DNA from: Chromatiales bacterium
GTDB taxonomy: Bacteria; Pseudomonadota; Gammaproteobacteria; Steroidobacterales; GCA-2729495
NCBI GenBank assembly: GCA_002688175.1
Contig: NZCC01000034.1
Location: 1 to 44,341 of the forward strand
DNA length: 44,341 nucleotides
Direction: 5' to 3'
Part shown: piece after piece, positions 1 to 9,053 of the stretch
Layout: every line of letters starts with the position of its first letter
How positions within the stretch are numbered: position 1 is the stretch's first letter
Translations under genes and position numbers: made by a program
The notes under the pieces: generated by a model
Database searches by the model: none
What the model was told of the DNA's origin: nothing
What the model saw: only the letters and a program-made list of their open reading frames with translations

Positions 1-1
1 A

Positions 2-481
2 GATGTGAAGCTCATGCACAAGCCCGTGACCGTCTGGGACCCCGTGGTTCGTTTAAAAGCCGACATGAGCGATCCTGATATCAGCGAGATGATGATCCCC
101 CCCCACTTCACGAACATTCAGCATGGCCTGCAATTGGCCCGCAAGTTCTTGACCACCCAAGACACACAGAACCGTCAGATTATCCTCATCACCGACGGTC
201 TGCCCACGGCTCACTTCGAGGACCACATGCTGTATCTGATTTACCCGGCCCACTCCCGTACGGAAAAAGCCACACTGCGCGAGGGCATGTTGTGCAGCCG
301 CGAGGGCGTCACGATCAACATTTTCCTGCTTTCCAGCTGGAACCAGTCGCGCAGTGACATCCAGTTCGCCAATGAGCTGGCGGAATCAACGAAGGGGCGC
401 GTCTTTTTCACGAGCGGCCAAGACCTGGATCGGTACGTCGTTTGGGACTATGTCCACCGGAAGAAGCATATCGTTGGATGA
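2..481 (+). CDS. VWA-domain protein, C-terminal part (5' end outside window)
   Basis: The reading frame is open from base 2, so the gene starts upstream of the window and about 159 residues remain. The fragment has a von Willebrand A fold: the PPHFTNIQ segment places the MIDAS threonine, and LITDGLPTAH is the typical second MIDAS strand and loop with its aspartate. The remainder (EGVTINIFLL, then GRVFFTSGQDLDRYVVWDY) matches the end of the VWA proteins often found beside MoxR-type AAA ATPases, including CoxE-like ones. In those systems the VWA protein is a metal-dependent partner of the ATPase; the exact target here is unknown. Its TGA stop lies in a GGATGA word just before the heptamer array that follows. 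The gene probably belongs to the foreign block described for the ftsK junction. Confidence 0.75.
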   Translation, partial: DVKLMHKPVTVWDPVVRLKADMSDPDISEMMIPPHFTNIQHGLQLARKFLTTQDTQNRQIILITDGLPTAHFEDHMLYLIYPAHSRTEKATLREGMLCSREGVTINIFLLSSWNQSRSDIQFANELAESTKGRVFFTSGQDLDRYVVWDYVHRKKHIVG

Positions 482-487
482 GGGGAA

Positions 488-557
488 GGGATGAGGGATG
501 AGGGATGAGGGATGAAGGATGAGGGATGAAGGATGAAGGATGAAGGATGAAGGATGA
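488..557 (+). repeat. Tandem heptamer array, left arm (RGGATGA x10)
   Basis: Ten uninterrupted 7-bp units of the form RGGATGA run from 488 to 557, alternating GGGATGA and AGGATGA. Single GGATGA-like words continue on both sides. The array fills the gap between the VWA gene and the four-helix-bundle gene. It has no spacers, so it is not a CRISPR. The same word appears on the opposite strand at 1022-1084. Confidence 0.95.
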
Positions 558-566
558 GGTGATGGC

Positions 567-1016
567 GTGGTTGATAGCAACAAGAGACCGCATGAGTCGC
601 TCGAGGTGTACCAGCTTGCTCACGCGTTGGGACTCCGGTTTCATGCCATGACGTTCAAGTTGCCCTCGCATGAGTTGTACGAAGAAGGGTCGCAGGCACG
701 ACGTTCGGCCAAGAGTGTGTCGTCACAGATTGTCGAAGGCCATGCACTTCGCCAATACAAAGGGGAGTACCTGCATTACCTTGCCCGAGCTTATGCGAGC
801 GCCGAGGAAACCATCGAACAGATTCGGAATCTTCTCGAAACAGGATCGGCAAGACGCGTTACGGACGACTGCCATGAACTGTCAGACGAATACGCAATTC
901 TCTGCCGAAAGCTGTTCAACTACCGGTCATCGGTCCAAAGGAAACACGACCCATCCCCACCGTTCGAGCCCCGAGAAAAGACGCCGGATGAGAGAAGCGA
1001 GAAGGATAATGGATGA
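567..1016 (+). CDS. Four-helix-bundle protein (S23 rRNA-intervening / TIGR02436-like)
   Basis: A 149-residue protein starting at a GTG. It opens with SLEVYQLAHALGLRFHAMTFKLPSHE and continues with GSQARRSAKSVSSQIVEG and GEYLHYLARAYASAEETIEQI. These are the hallmarks of the small four-helix-bundle family first described as proteins encoded by 23S rRNA intervening sequences; the Avd accessory proteins of diversity-generating retroelements share this fold. Members form pentameric bundles and some bind nucleic acid. No reverse transcriptase or template repeat is seen next to it, so a retroelement role is not supported. The C-terminal tail (about residues 120-149) is polar and probably disordered. 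The TGA stop falls in a GGATGA word. Inverted heptamer arrays flank the gene on both sides. GTG as start is plausible but no clear ribosome binding site distinguishes it from the repeat. Confidence 0.85.
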   Translation: MVDSNKRPHESLEVYQLAHALGLRFHAMTFKLPSHELYEEGSQARRSAKSVSSQIVEGHALRQYKGEYLHYLARAYASAEETIEQIRNLLETGSARRVTDDCHELSDEYAILCRKLFNYRSSVQRKHDPSPPFEPREKTPDERSEKDNG

Positions 1017-1021
1017 AGGAT

Positions 1022-1084
1022 TCATCTCTCATCCCTGATCCCTCATCTCTGATCTCTCATCCCGCATCCCTCATCCCTCATCCC
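1022..1084 (-). repeat. Tandem heptamer array, right arm (inverted orientation)
   Basis: Nine 7-bp units of the form TSATCYC (one begins GCATCCC) run from 1022 to 1084. Read on the minus strand they give GGGATGA and close variants, so this array is the inverted counterpart of the array at 488-557. It overlaps the stop codon of the glycosyltransferase fragment, which also ends in GGATGA on its own strand. Units here are more diverged than in the left arm. Confidence 0.9.
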
Positions 1085-1299
1085 CTCATCAATCTCTGAT
1101 ACAGTTCCGCAACGCCCCGTGCCTGATCTTCCAGCCGGAAGTTCCCGCGGGCGTATTCGGCGGCGTTCTCACCGAGGCGCCGGCGGAGATCGGGATCGTT
1201 CGCCAGGCGGACCATGGCATCAGCCAAATCCTGCGGTGAATCGACGACGAATCCGACCTTTTCGTGTTGGATCAGTTCGGGCAACATGCCCCGCCGGGC
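1078..1299 (-). CDS. Glycosyltransferase group 1 (GT4) C-terminal fragment, fused to ftsK
   Basis: The last 73 codons of the open frame read as the C-terminal end of a GT4 glycosyltransferase: GMLPELIQHEKVGFVVDSPQ, then DLADAMVRLANDPDLRRRLGENAAEYARGNF. In that family this segment binds the nucleotide-sugar donor and closes the C-terminal Rossmann domain. The N-terminal acceptor domain and most of the donor domain are missing, so the fragment cannot act alone. It is joined in frame to the FtsK sequence upstream. The TGA stop is inside the right heptamer array, which ties this fragment to the foreign repeat-bearing block rather than to the gammaproteobacterial chromosome. Confidence 0.75.
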   Translation of the reverse strand, partial: ARRGMLPELIQHEKVGFVVDSPQDLADAMVRLANDPDLRRRLGENAAEYARGNFRLEDQARGVAELYQRLMRG

Positions 1300-1317
1300 G
1301 GCGACCACCGGTTTACC
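1300..1317 (-). other. Chimeric junction at shared GKPVVA codons
   Basis: These 18 bases encode GKPVVA on the minus strand. FtsK proteins carry G-K/E-PVVADLAKMPH at the start of the motor domain, and GT4 glycosyltransferases carry GKPVVA-x-x-x-G-x-L-PE. The open frame follows FtsK up to this word and GT4 after it. The switch point therefore cannot be placed more exactly than within or next to these bases. Confidence 0.75.
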
Positions 1318-2514
1318 GCTGATGTCCTTGCCAAGACCGAGGGTCAGCGGCGATTTCAGATCTTCATAGGCCTGTGAACGTAAAATCTCACCAAGCGTCA
1401 CGAGTTCCCGCGTTTCATTTGGAATCTCAAGGCCCACGGTTGACTTGCCCGGAATGACTTCAACGACCCGCACACTGATCGTCGACAGTGACCGGGCAAT
1501 ATCCTTGGACAGATTACTGATCTGACTGACCTTGACACCCGGCGCCGGATCCAGCTCAAAGCGGGTCACAACAGGGCCGGGATGGACCGCGACGACCTCA
1601 ACCTCAACACCAAAATCATGGAGTTTCATCTCGACAAGCCGAGACATCGCCTGCAGGGAATCTTCCGAGTACCCAAGTGCATGATCAGGCCGTTCATCAA
1701 GAATTGACAACGGCGGCAGCTCTCCAGCCGAAGTTGTCTCAAACATTTGCGTCTGGCGTTCCCGCGCTGCGCGTTTGCTGGTCGCCACGCTTGGCAACAC
1801 CGGTTCAATGTGCGGCGCCTTCTTCTGCCCGGTTTTCTTACGATGTACACGAACGACTTCCTGCCGTTCTTGCTGGGCTCTGCGTGCCATCGCCTTATCC
1901 TTGAGAATGAGGGCAATCACACGCGCCTGTTCGAAGCGGATCAACACCTGGTGACCGATCTTGTCCATGACATCCAGCCAGGATATACCGGTAAACAGGG
2001 AAACAGACGCCAGCCACAGCGAAAGCAATATCAGCGTTGCACCGAGTGAACCCAGACCACTCGTCAGCGCCATGCCAAAGGTATCGCCGAGTGCACCACC
2101 AGCTGACTGTGGCAACACCGGCGCGCCAAAATGTAAGGTTGCCAATCCGCTGCTTGAGGTAAGACAGATCACGAAACCGCCAACACGGGTCAGCATAGCC
2201 GTTCGATCCAGTGGTTTGGCATTCGCACGCGCTGAAAAAATGAACCAGCCGGCTACCATAACCATAAGCGGAAACAGGTAGGCCGGGATACCGAACAGGC
2301 TATAGGTCACATCGGCAAACCAGGCACCGGCTGCGCCGATCTGGTTACGAATTGCCGCCCCGTCGCCGGTATGGCTGAAACCCGGATCCCGCGTATCGTA
2401 GGTCATCAATGCGACCAGCATGATGATCGCTAACGCTGCGAAAACCCATAAGGCAGCTTCACGAACGGAATAAGCGACGGACGACCCACTGCCAGCCTGT
2501 GGCTGACCGGGCAT
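1300..2514 (-). CDS. ftsK: DNA translocase FtsK, N-terminal half only (motor missing)
   Basis: FtsK anchors at the division septum through N-terminal membrane segments and pumps chromosomal DNA through its hexameric AAA+ motor. Here only about 405 codons remain: membrane helices within roughly residues 15-165, a short charged linker, then the alpha subdomain from about residue 290 (SRLVEMKLHDFGVEVEVVAVHPGPVVTRFEL through LGLGKDISGKPVVA). The Walker A and B motifs and the gamma DNA-reading domain are absent. I chose the ATG at 2514, which gives MPGQPQAG. The frame stays open upstream to 2601, but that stretch reads as a run of cysteines from an ACA repeat and is unlikely to be coding. The gene is divergent from trxB, as in Pseudomonas. 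It was probably full length in the real genome. Confidence 0.85.
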
Positions 2515-2565
2515 TCTGGCTACTCTGGCCACACGCAATCCCCACAATTGACGATGAACTGAGAT

Positions 2566-2580
2566 ACAACAACAACAACA
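2566..2580. repeat. ACA trinucleotide repeat (5 copies)
   Basis: Five perfect ACA units lie in the ftsK-trxB divergent intergenic region (2515-2739). On the minus strand they read as TGT codons, giving a five-cysteine run if the ftsK frame is extended to 2601. The tract is a possible slippage site in the ftsK leader. I see no clear promoter hexamers or terminator in the rest of this gap. Confidence 0.8.
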
Positions 2581-2619
2581 CAAGTTAACTACTTTAATCA
2601 TAAGCAGTTATTACCCTGA

Positions 2620-3696
<1,077 letters not shown>

Positions 3697-3816
3697 AACC
3701 GCATCGCGGTCGTGTCAGTCGTCTGTGATGCTTTGCCGCCACCAGGGAAATAGCCGGCCGTCAATGGGTGTCTGACAGCCATTATTAACCTGCTTTTTCC
3801 CTACAATAAACTCAAC

Positions 3817-4956
3817 GTGCGAACCGAATTCATAGACTCGATCGAAGCCATCGAACCCTCCGCGTGGAATGCCCTGGCAGGCACGGACCACCCATTCCTG
3901 CGGCATGAATTTCTGGCATCAATCGAAACAAGCGGCAGTGTTGGGCGCGACACGGGCTGGCTGCCGTGTCACGCCGCCCTTTACGACGACAGGAAACTCA
4001 TAGCCGCACTACCGCTCTACAGGAAAACCAATTCATGGGGGGAATTTGTATTTGATTTCGCCTGGGCAGAGGCCTATCAGCAGGCCGGGCTACACTATTA
4101 TCCGAAACTGGTTTCAGCCATTCCCTTTACGCCGGTAACCGGCCCACGGTTCCTGACTGCACCCGGGCATGACTTTGACGAACTGGCCAGCACACTGATC
4201 CTGACAACCCGGCGGCTCGCTGAACAGCAAGATATTTCATCCTGGCATGTTCTCTTCGCCGAACAGCGGGACCGCGAGATTCTCGAGCAACATGGCCTGC
4301 TGCTGCGCAAAGATTGCCAGTTTCATTGGCACAATCGCGGTTACTCAACCTTTGACGATTATTTAACAGGACTTCGCTCAAGCAAACGCAAGAAATTGCG
4401 CCGTGAGCGCCGCCGAATCGAGGAATCCGGGATCATATTCAGACAACTCAGTGGCAGCGACCTGACAGTCGAACTGTGGCGCGACATTATGCCACTCTAT
4501 GCCAGCAGTTTTTTACGCCGCGGCCGCAAACCCTATTTAAACGAGGGTTTTTTTAAAATGATCTCGAACCACATGCCTGAACACATTCTCGTGATCCTTG
4601 CCGTTTACCACGATAAGCCAATCGCATGTGCCATCTGTTTTCACGGCGGAGATACCCTGTATGGGCGCTATTGGGGCAGCTCGGCCCGCTACCATAGCCT
4701 TCATTTCGAAACCTGCTATTACCAGGGTATCGAGTATTGCATTGCCAATGGGTTGCAACACTTTGAACCGGGGACCCAGGGCGAGCACAAGATTAGCCGG
4801 GGTTTCGAACCGACCGAAACCTGGTCTGCACATTCATTGTCGCATCCACAGTTTGCGGATGCCGTTGATGCCTTTCTCGATCATGAGCGTACCTATACTG
4901 ACGAATACATCGACACGGTTCGAGGGCATATGCCATTCAGGCGCGACACTCGATGA
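3817..4956 (+). CDS. FemAB-like GNAT-fold protein (DUF482 / PF04339 type)
   Basis: A 379-residue cytosolic protein with no signal peptide. The conserved stretches are ALPLYRKTNSWGEFVFDFAW (about 68-87), SSKRKKLRRERR (about 188-199), YGRYWGSS and FEPGTQGEHKISRGFEP near residue 320. The last is a signature of DUF482 proteins, which have a duplicated GNAT fold related to FemABX aminoacyl-tRNA-dependent transferases. Substrate and reaction are unknown for the family. The start is a GTG at 3817. Its TGA stop overlaps the aat ATG (ATGA at 4953-4956), so the two are translationally coupled. Aat itself has the same superfamily fold and also uses aminoacyl-tRNA, which makes the pairing suggestive. Confidence 0.85.
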   Translation: MRTEFIDSIEAIEPSAWNALAGTDHPFLRHEFLASIETSGSVGRDTGWLPCHAALYDDRKLIAALPLYRKTNSWGEFVFDFAWAEAYQQAGLHYYPKLVSAIPFTPVTGPRFLTAPGHDFDELASTLILTTRRLAEQQDISSWHVLFAEQRDREILEQHGLLLRKDCQFHWHNRGYSTFDDYLTGLRSSKRKKLRRERRRIEESGIIFRQLSGSDLTVELWRDIMPLYASSFLRRGRKPYLNEGFFKMISNHMPEHILVILAVYHDKPIACAICFHGGDTLYGRYWGSSARYHSLHFETCYYQGIEYCIANGLQHFEPGTQGEHKISRGFEPTETWSAHSLSHPQFADAVDAFLDHERTYTDEYIDTVRGHMPFRRDTR

Positions 4957-5696
4957 ACGAGCCAGATCTGAATCTTCGCTGGATCGATCCGGATGCGCCA
5001 CCCGACGAATTCCCGGATCCGTGCAATGCACTGACTGATCCAAACGGACTTTTGGCAATTGGTGGCGACCTTTCCATCGAGCGATTACTCGCTGCTTACC
5101 GGCTCGGTATTTTCCCCTGGTTCAGCGATGATCAACCAATCCTGTGGTGGACACCGGACCCGCGAGCGGTCCTGTTCCCGGCCGAAATCAGAATTTCCCG
5201 CAGTCTGACCAAAACATTACGGAAAAATATTTATTCCGTATCAGTCGATCAGGCTTTTGCCGATGTCGTAGCCGGATGTGCGGCACGCGGTGCCCACCGC
5301 GATGATAATACCGGCACCTGGATCACAGCCCGGATGGCGGCTGCCTATGAACAACTGCACAAAGCTGGCCATGCTCATTCCATTGAGACCTGGTGTGATG
5401 GTCAGTTGGTCGGGGGCCTGTATGGCATCAGCATTGGCCGGACTTTCTTTGGTGAATCGATGTTTTCTCACCTGACCGATGCGTCCAAGGTCGCACTGAT
5501 CAAGCTGAGATCCATATGTCGCGCGACAGGAATAGAATTGATTGACTGCCAGGTCGCTTCCCGACACCTGGCCAGCCTCGGTAGCCGCGAGATTTCGCGT
5601 ACTGAATTCAATCACCTCCTGACCCGTCTGACCACCTTCCCGTCACCCGGAAACTGGCCCAGAGATTCAATGGAGACCAGCCGATTACTGGACTAA
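4953..5696 (+). CDS. aat: Leucyl/phenylalanyl-tRNA--protein transferase
   Basis: Aat moves Leu or Phe from aminoacyl-tRNA onto the N-terminal Arg or Lys of proteins, making primary N-degrons for ClpS-ClpAP. The 247-residue product carries the family core: GLLAIGGDLSIERLLAAYR, GIFPWFSDDQPILWW, DPRAVLFP, TGTWIT, and GLYGISIGRTFFGESMFS. Length is near the E. coli 234. The ATG overlaps the upstream GNAT stop by four bases. clpA and clpS lie about 1-3 kb downstream on the other strand, with only infA between. No arginyl/leucyl transferase (ate/bpt) gene is present, although Pseudomonas has one at this place. Confidence 0.97.
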   Translation: MNEPDLNLRWIDPDAPPDEFPDPCNALTDPNGLLAIGGDLSIERLLAAYRLGIFPWFSDDQPILWWTPDPRAVLFPAEIRISRSLTKTLRKNIYSVSVDQAFADVVAGCAARGAHRDDNTGTWITARMAAAYEQLHKAGHAHSIETWCDGQLVGGLYGISIGRTFFGESMFSHLTDASKVALIKLRSICRATGIELIDCQVASRHLASLGSREISRTEFNHLLTRLTTFPSPGNWPRDSMETSRLLD

Positions 5697-5775
5697 CTGC
5701 CGGAACTGGCACTGATTGCTTGCAGAGTTAGGCAAAGTCTTGCAGAATTCGCCCCGCTCAGACTGAAGGTGCCGA

Positions 5776-5994
5776 ATGGCTAAAGAAGAAGCAATACAAA
5801 TGGACGGTGTAGTCACCGAGACTCTGCCCAACACGACTTTTCGAGTCGAGTTGGAAAATGGTCATACGGTGACGGCGCATATATCCGGAAAAATGCGCAA
5901 GCACTACATCCGTATTCTGACGGGTGACAAGGTTACGGTAGAGTTGACACCCTACGATCTCAGCAAAGGCCGCATCATTTACCGCGAACGGTAA
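5776..5994 (+). CDS. infA: Translation initiation factor IF-1
   Basis: A 72-residue S1/OB-fold protein that binds the ribosomal A site during initiation. The sequence runs [13 protein letters not shown], then [22 protein letters not shown] and ends in GRIIYRER, all standard for IF-1. It stands alone, 79 bases after aat, and converges on clpA with only 19 bases between the stop codons. I see no strong terminator hairpin in that gap. Confidence 0.98.
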   Translation: MAKEEAIQMDGVVTETLPNTTFRVELENGHTVTAHISGKMRKHYIRILTGDKVTVELTPYDLSKGRIIYRER

Positions 5995-6013
5995 ACCTCC
6001 GCTCCCGGCCCGC

Positions 6014-8320
6014 TTAATCCGGTTCAGACTCTGAGGTGGGTTCTGATTCCGAGAAGTGCTCCAGTTTCTTGGTATTCGGAGTGAGCACAAGTCCCAGGGT
6101 ATCGTCATCTTCCAGCACGATACGTACATCACCCCCATCGGCCAGTTCACCGAATAACAGAATTTCGGCCAGGGGTCGCTTGATATTTTCCTGGATCACA
6201 CGCGACATGGGTCGTGCGCCCATCGCCGGATCATGGCCACGCTCCGCAATCCAGGAACGTGCCTCAGGCTCCAGCTCAAGTGTCACATCATGGTCTTCGA
6301 GCTGAGTCTCCAGTTCCAGAACCAGTTTATCGACGACCCGCAGGATAGAATCAATGTCGAGCGGGTCAAATTGAATGACCGCATCAAGACGATTACGAAA
6401 TTCCGGCGTGAACATCTTCTTGATCGCTTCCATGCCATCAGATACATGATTCTGATGCATGAACCCCATCGAGGCGCGACTCATATCTGCAGCGCCGGCA
6501 TTAGTCGTCATAATCAGGATCACGTTGCGGAAATCAGCCTGACGCCCATTGTTGTCAGTCAGCGTGCCGTGATCCATAACCTGCAATAACAGGTTAAACA
6601 CCTCCGGATGTGCCTTCTCAATCTCGTCAAGCAAAAGAACCGAATGCGGATTCTTGCTGACGGCCTCAGTCAACAGCCCACCCTGATCGAAGCCGACATA
6701 ACCCGGCGGCGCACCGATTAGTCGCGACACGGTGTGGCGTTCCATATATTCCGACATATCGAAACGTATCAGTTCAATGCCCAGTGCATGAGCAAGCTGG
6801 CGTGTGACTTCCGTCTTGCCAACACCCGTCGGTCCGGCAAACAAATAGGCACCAACCGGTTTCTCCGGTTCCCGCAACCCTGAGCGAGCCATTTTGATCG
6901 CCGAGGCTAACACGCCAATGGCCTTATCCTGACCGAATATCACCAGTTTCAGGTCACGCTCGAGATACTGCAGCAAATCACGATCTGATACCGAGACACT
7001 CTTCGACGGAATGCGTGCCATACGCGCCACGATGTCTTCAATCTCCTCAACATCAATGACCTGCTGTTCATCACCGACTGAATCATTGAGCCGTACGCGG
7101 GCGCCAGCTTCGTCAATAACGTCGATCGCCTTGTCAGGCAAAAACCGATCGGTCAGGTGACGTGCAGCAAGTTCGGCGGCCGATTGCAGAGCTTTATCGG
7201 TGTAACGAACATTATGATGCTCTTCAAATCGTGATTGCAGACCCGTCAGTATCTCGACAGTCTCGGGAATACTGGGTTCAGGCACATCAATTTTCTGAAA
7301 GCGTCGTGCCAGCGCATGATCCTTCTCAAATATTCCGCGATATTCACGGTAGGTCGTCGATCCCATGCACCGCAGTTCACCGCTGCCAAGTACCGGCTTG
7401 ATCAGGTTCGAGGCATCCAGAACCCCGCCCGATGCAGCGCCGGCGCCGATGATCGTATGGATTTCGTCGATGAACAAAATCACCGATGGATCCTTCTGCA
7501 ACTCAGCCATCACAGCTTTAAAACGTTTCTCGAAATCGCCCCGATACTTGGTTCCAGCCAGCAGTGCACCCATGTCGAGGGCATAAATCGTACATCCCTT
7601 GAGCACCTTCGGCACCTCATCATCGACGATCATCTTGGCAAGGCCTTCGGCCAGAGCTGTTTTACCAACACCTGCTTCACCGACATACAACGGGTTATTT
7701 TTTCTGCGCCGACACAGAATCTGGATGGTCCTCTCGATCTCAGCCTCACGACCAATCAATGGGTCCGTCTTGCCATCCAGTGCCATCTGATTAAGGTTAC
7801 GGGCAAAACTGTCAAGAGCACTCTTGCTCGCCTCTTCCTCAGTTCCCTCGTCACCAGCCTTGTCGCCCGCTTTTCCTACATCATCGCCAGTCTTGCTCAG
7901 GCCGTGGGATACATAATTTACGACGTCGAGGCGAGAGATATTGTGCAACCCGAGCAGGTAGACCGCATGGGATTGTTTTTCACCAAACATTGCGACGAGT
8001 ACATTATCGCCTCGAACTTCTTTCTTACCGCTCGACTGCACGTGGAATACCGCACGTTGCAGGACACGCTGAAAACCGAGGGTCGGCTGAACTTCCTGAT
8101 TATCATCAGTCGCCAGCAGTGGTGTCGACTCACGGATGAAATCGTGTAAATCCTTCCGCAGTCGATCAAGTTCTACGCCAATCGCCTGCAATATTTCAGC
8201 CACTCGCGGAATATCAAGCAATGCCAGTAGCAGGTGCTCAACGGTCATATATTCATGACGATCTGAACGGGCCTGCTGGAAAGCCTCATTCAGACAATAT
8301 TCTAATTCACTACTAAGCAT
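6014..8320 (-). CDS. clpA: ATP-dependent Clp protease ATP-binding subunit ClpA
   Basis: A 768-residue AAA+ unfoldase that feeds proteins to ClpP; E. coli ClpA has 758. The N-terminal Clp repeat domain (about 1-145, MLSSELEYCLNEAFQQAR and EHLLLALLD) is where ClpS docks. A charged linker (about 145-170) is followed by AAA module 1 (Walker A GEAGVGKTALAE, Walker B ILFIDEIHTIIGAGA) and module 2 (GPTGVGKTEVTRQ, LLLDEIEKAHPEVFNLLLQV). The C-terminal tail is acidic (ESEPTSESEPD). It lies 20 bases downstream of clpS, forming a clpS-clpA operon. A 304-codon open frame antisense to it is a shadow. Confidence 0.98.
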   Translation of the reverse strand: MLSSELEYCLNEAFQQARSDRHEYMTVEHLLLALLDIPRVAEILQAIGVELDRLRKDLHDFIRESTPLLATDDNQEVQPTLGFQRVLQRAVFHVQSSGKKEVRGDNVLVAMFGEKQSHAVYLLGLHNISRLDVVNYVSHGLSKTGDDVGKAGDKAGDEGTEEEASKSALDSFARNLNQMALDGKTDPLIGREAEIERTIQILCRRRKNNPLYVGEAGVGKTALAEGLAKMIVDDEVPKVLKGCTIYALDMGALLAGTKYRGDFEKRFKAVMAELQKDPSVILFIDEIHTIIGAGAASGGVLDASNLIKPVLGSGELRCMGSTTYREYRGIFEKDHALARRFQKIDVPEPSIPETVEILTGLQSRFEEHHNVRYTDKALQSAAELAARHLTDRFLPDKAIDVIDEAGARVRLNDSVGDEQQVIDVEEIEDIVARMARIPSKSVSVSDRDLLQYLERDLKLVIFGQDKAIGVLASAIKMARSGLREPEKPVGAYLFAGPTGVGKTEVTRQLAHALGIELIRFDMSEYMERHTVSRLIGAPPGYVGFDQGGLLTEAVSKNPHSVLLLDEIEKAHPEVFNLLLQVMDHGTLTDNNGRQADFRNVILIMTTNAGAADMSRASMGFMHQNHVSDGMEAIKKMFTPEFRNRLDAVIQFDPLDIDSILRVVDKLVLELETQLEDHDVTLELEPEARSWIAERGHDPAMGARPMSRVIQENIKRPLAEILLFGELADGGDVRIVLEDDDTLGLVLTPNTKKLEHFSESEPTSESEPD

Positions 8321-8340
8321 GCTCTATAGAGTTCCGATTT

Positions 8341-8679
8341 TTATATTTCCTCTAATGTACACAATAGAGGGTGCTGATGTTGTTCCGAAAATGCACAAAC
8401 CTGCGCAACTTTGGTTTCGGCTATCTCATACGAAAATTCGCCGCAGACACCCTTACCCTGGGTGTGTACTTCGAGCATGATGCGTGTGGCCTTCGGGCGA
8501 TCCATCCCGAATATCAGCTCGAGCACCTCTACGACAAACTCCATCGGCGTGTAATCATCATTGAGCAGTACGACCCGAAACAGGGGCGGTTTCTTTACCT
8601 TCGGGCGCGCCTCTTCGACAACCAGACCATGATCATCATCCAACCCTGGCACAAAATCCTCGTCGTTATCGCCACTCAT
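8341..8679 (-). CDS. clpS: ClpS, N-degron adaptor of ClpAP
   Basis: A 112-residue adaptor that recognises N-terminal Leu, Phe, Tyr and Trp and delivers them to ClpA. After an acidic disordered N-terminal extension the core reads [20 protein letters not shown], with the NDDYTPM loop forming the N-degron pocket, then [20 protein letters not shown] chose the ATG at 8679, because the 53 codons upstream in the same frame do not resemble the family. Together with aat this makes a local N-degron module. Confidence 0.95.
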   Translation of the reverse strand: MSGDNDEDFVPGLDDDHGLVVEEARPKVKKPPLFRVVLLNDDYTPMEFVVEVLELIFGMDRPKATRIMLEVHTQGKGVCGEFSYEIAETKVAQVCAFSEQHQHPLLCTLEEI

Positions 8680-9053
8680 AATTATCGTATTCACACAATC
8701 GTATTTCATGGTTGCTACAATACTACATTCTGGTTGTGCGCAAGCACTCGCTAATCGGTTGCTGGAGCAGACAGATGCCTGAGGCATCATACCAACGGGC
8801 ATATTCACGGTCCGTGCGATTGCGCACGCTATGAACACGAACCAGGCAACGTGGCATGAATCTCACGGCAACCTTTAGCGGAACCGGCTCACGCTTACAA
8901 ATTATGTTACAAGATTTTCCTAGTTCCATGCTTTTAAAGAATATTTCTCCTTACTGTGTGCACATTATTGTGTTAATTTGCAAAAACAGACTACGACAGC
9001 CTGACCGTTAAAGGTCTATTATTGATAGTTTTTAACCCTATCGGGAAACATTT
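8680..9053. other. Divergent clpS / gspC intergenic region
   Basis: This 374-base gap must hold the promoters of the clpS-clpA and gsp operons. The gspC-proximal 120 bases are AT-rich. A perfect GATGCC-TGA-GGCATC inverted repeat lies at 8774-8788. I found no pair of hexamers good enough to name as a promoter. cspD, which sits opposite clpS in E. coli, is absent. A 68-codon minus-strand frame here shows no family features and is not called. Confidence 0.6.

Noticed and set aside
567-1016. Four-helix-bundle gene as part of a diversity-generating retroelement
   Set aside because: No reverse transcriptase, template repeat or variable target gene is visible in the available flank.
488-1084. Heptamer arrays as a CRISPR
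   Set aside because: Units are 7 bases long and contiguous, with no unique spacers and no cas genes.
1078-2601. A genuine FtsK-glycosyltransferase fusion enzyme
   Set aside because: Neither half keeps its catalytic core, and the switch falls on a motif common to both families, which fits a chimera better.
2515-2601. N-terminal extension of FtsK with a cysteine run
   Set aside because: It arises from the ACA repeat, and known FtsK proteins start close to the first membrane helix.
7235-8149. Long plus-strand open frame of about 300 codons
   Set aside because: It is antisense to the well-supported clpA coding sequence and has no family features.
8723-8929. 68-codon minus-strand open frame in the clpS-gspC gap
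   Set aside because: No conserved features, and it lies in the expected promoter region.
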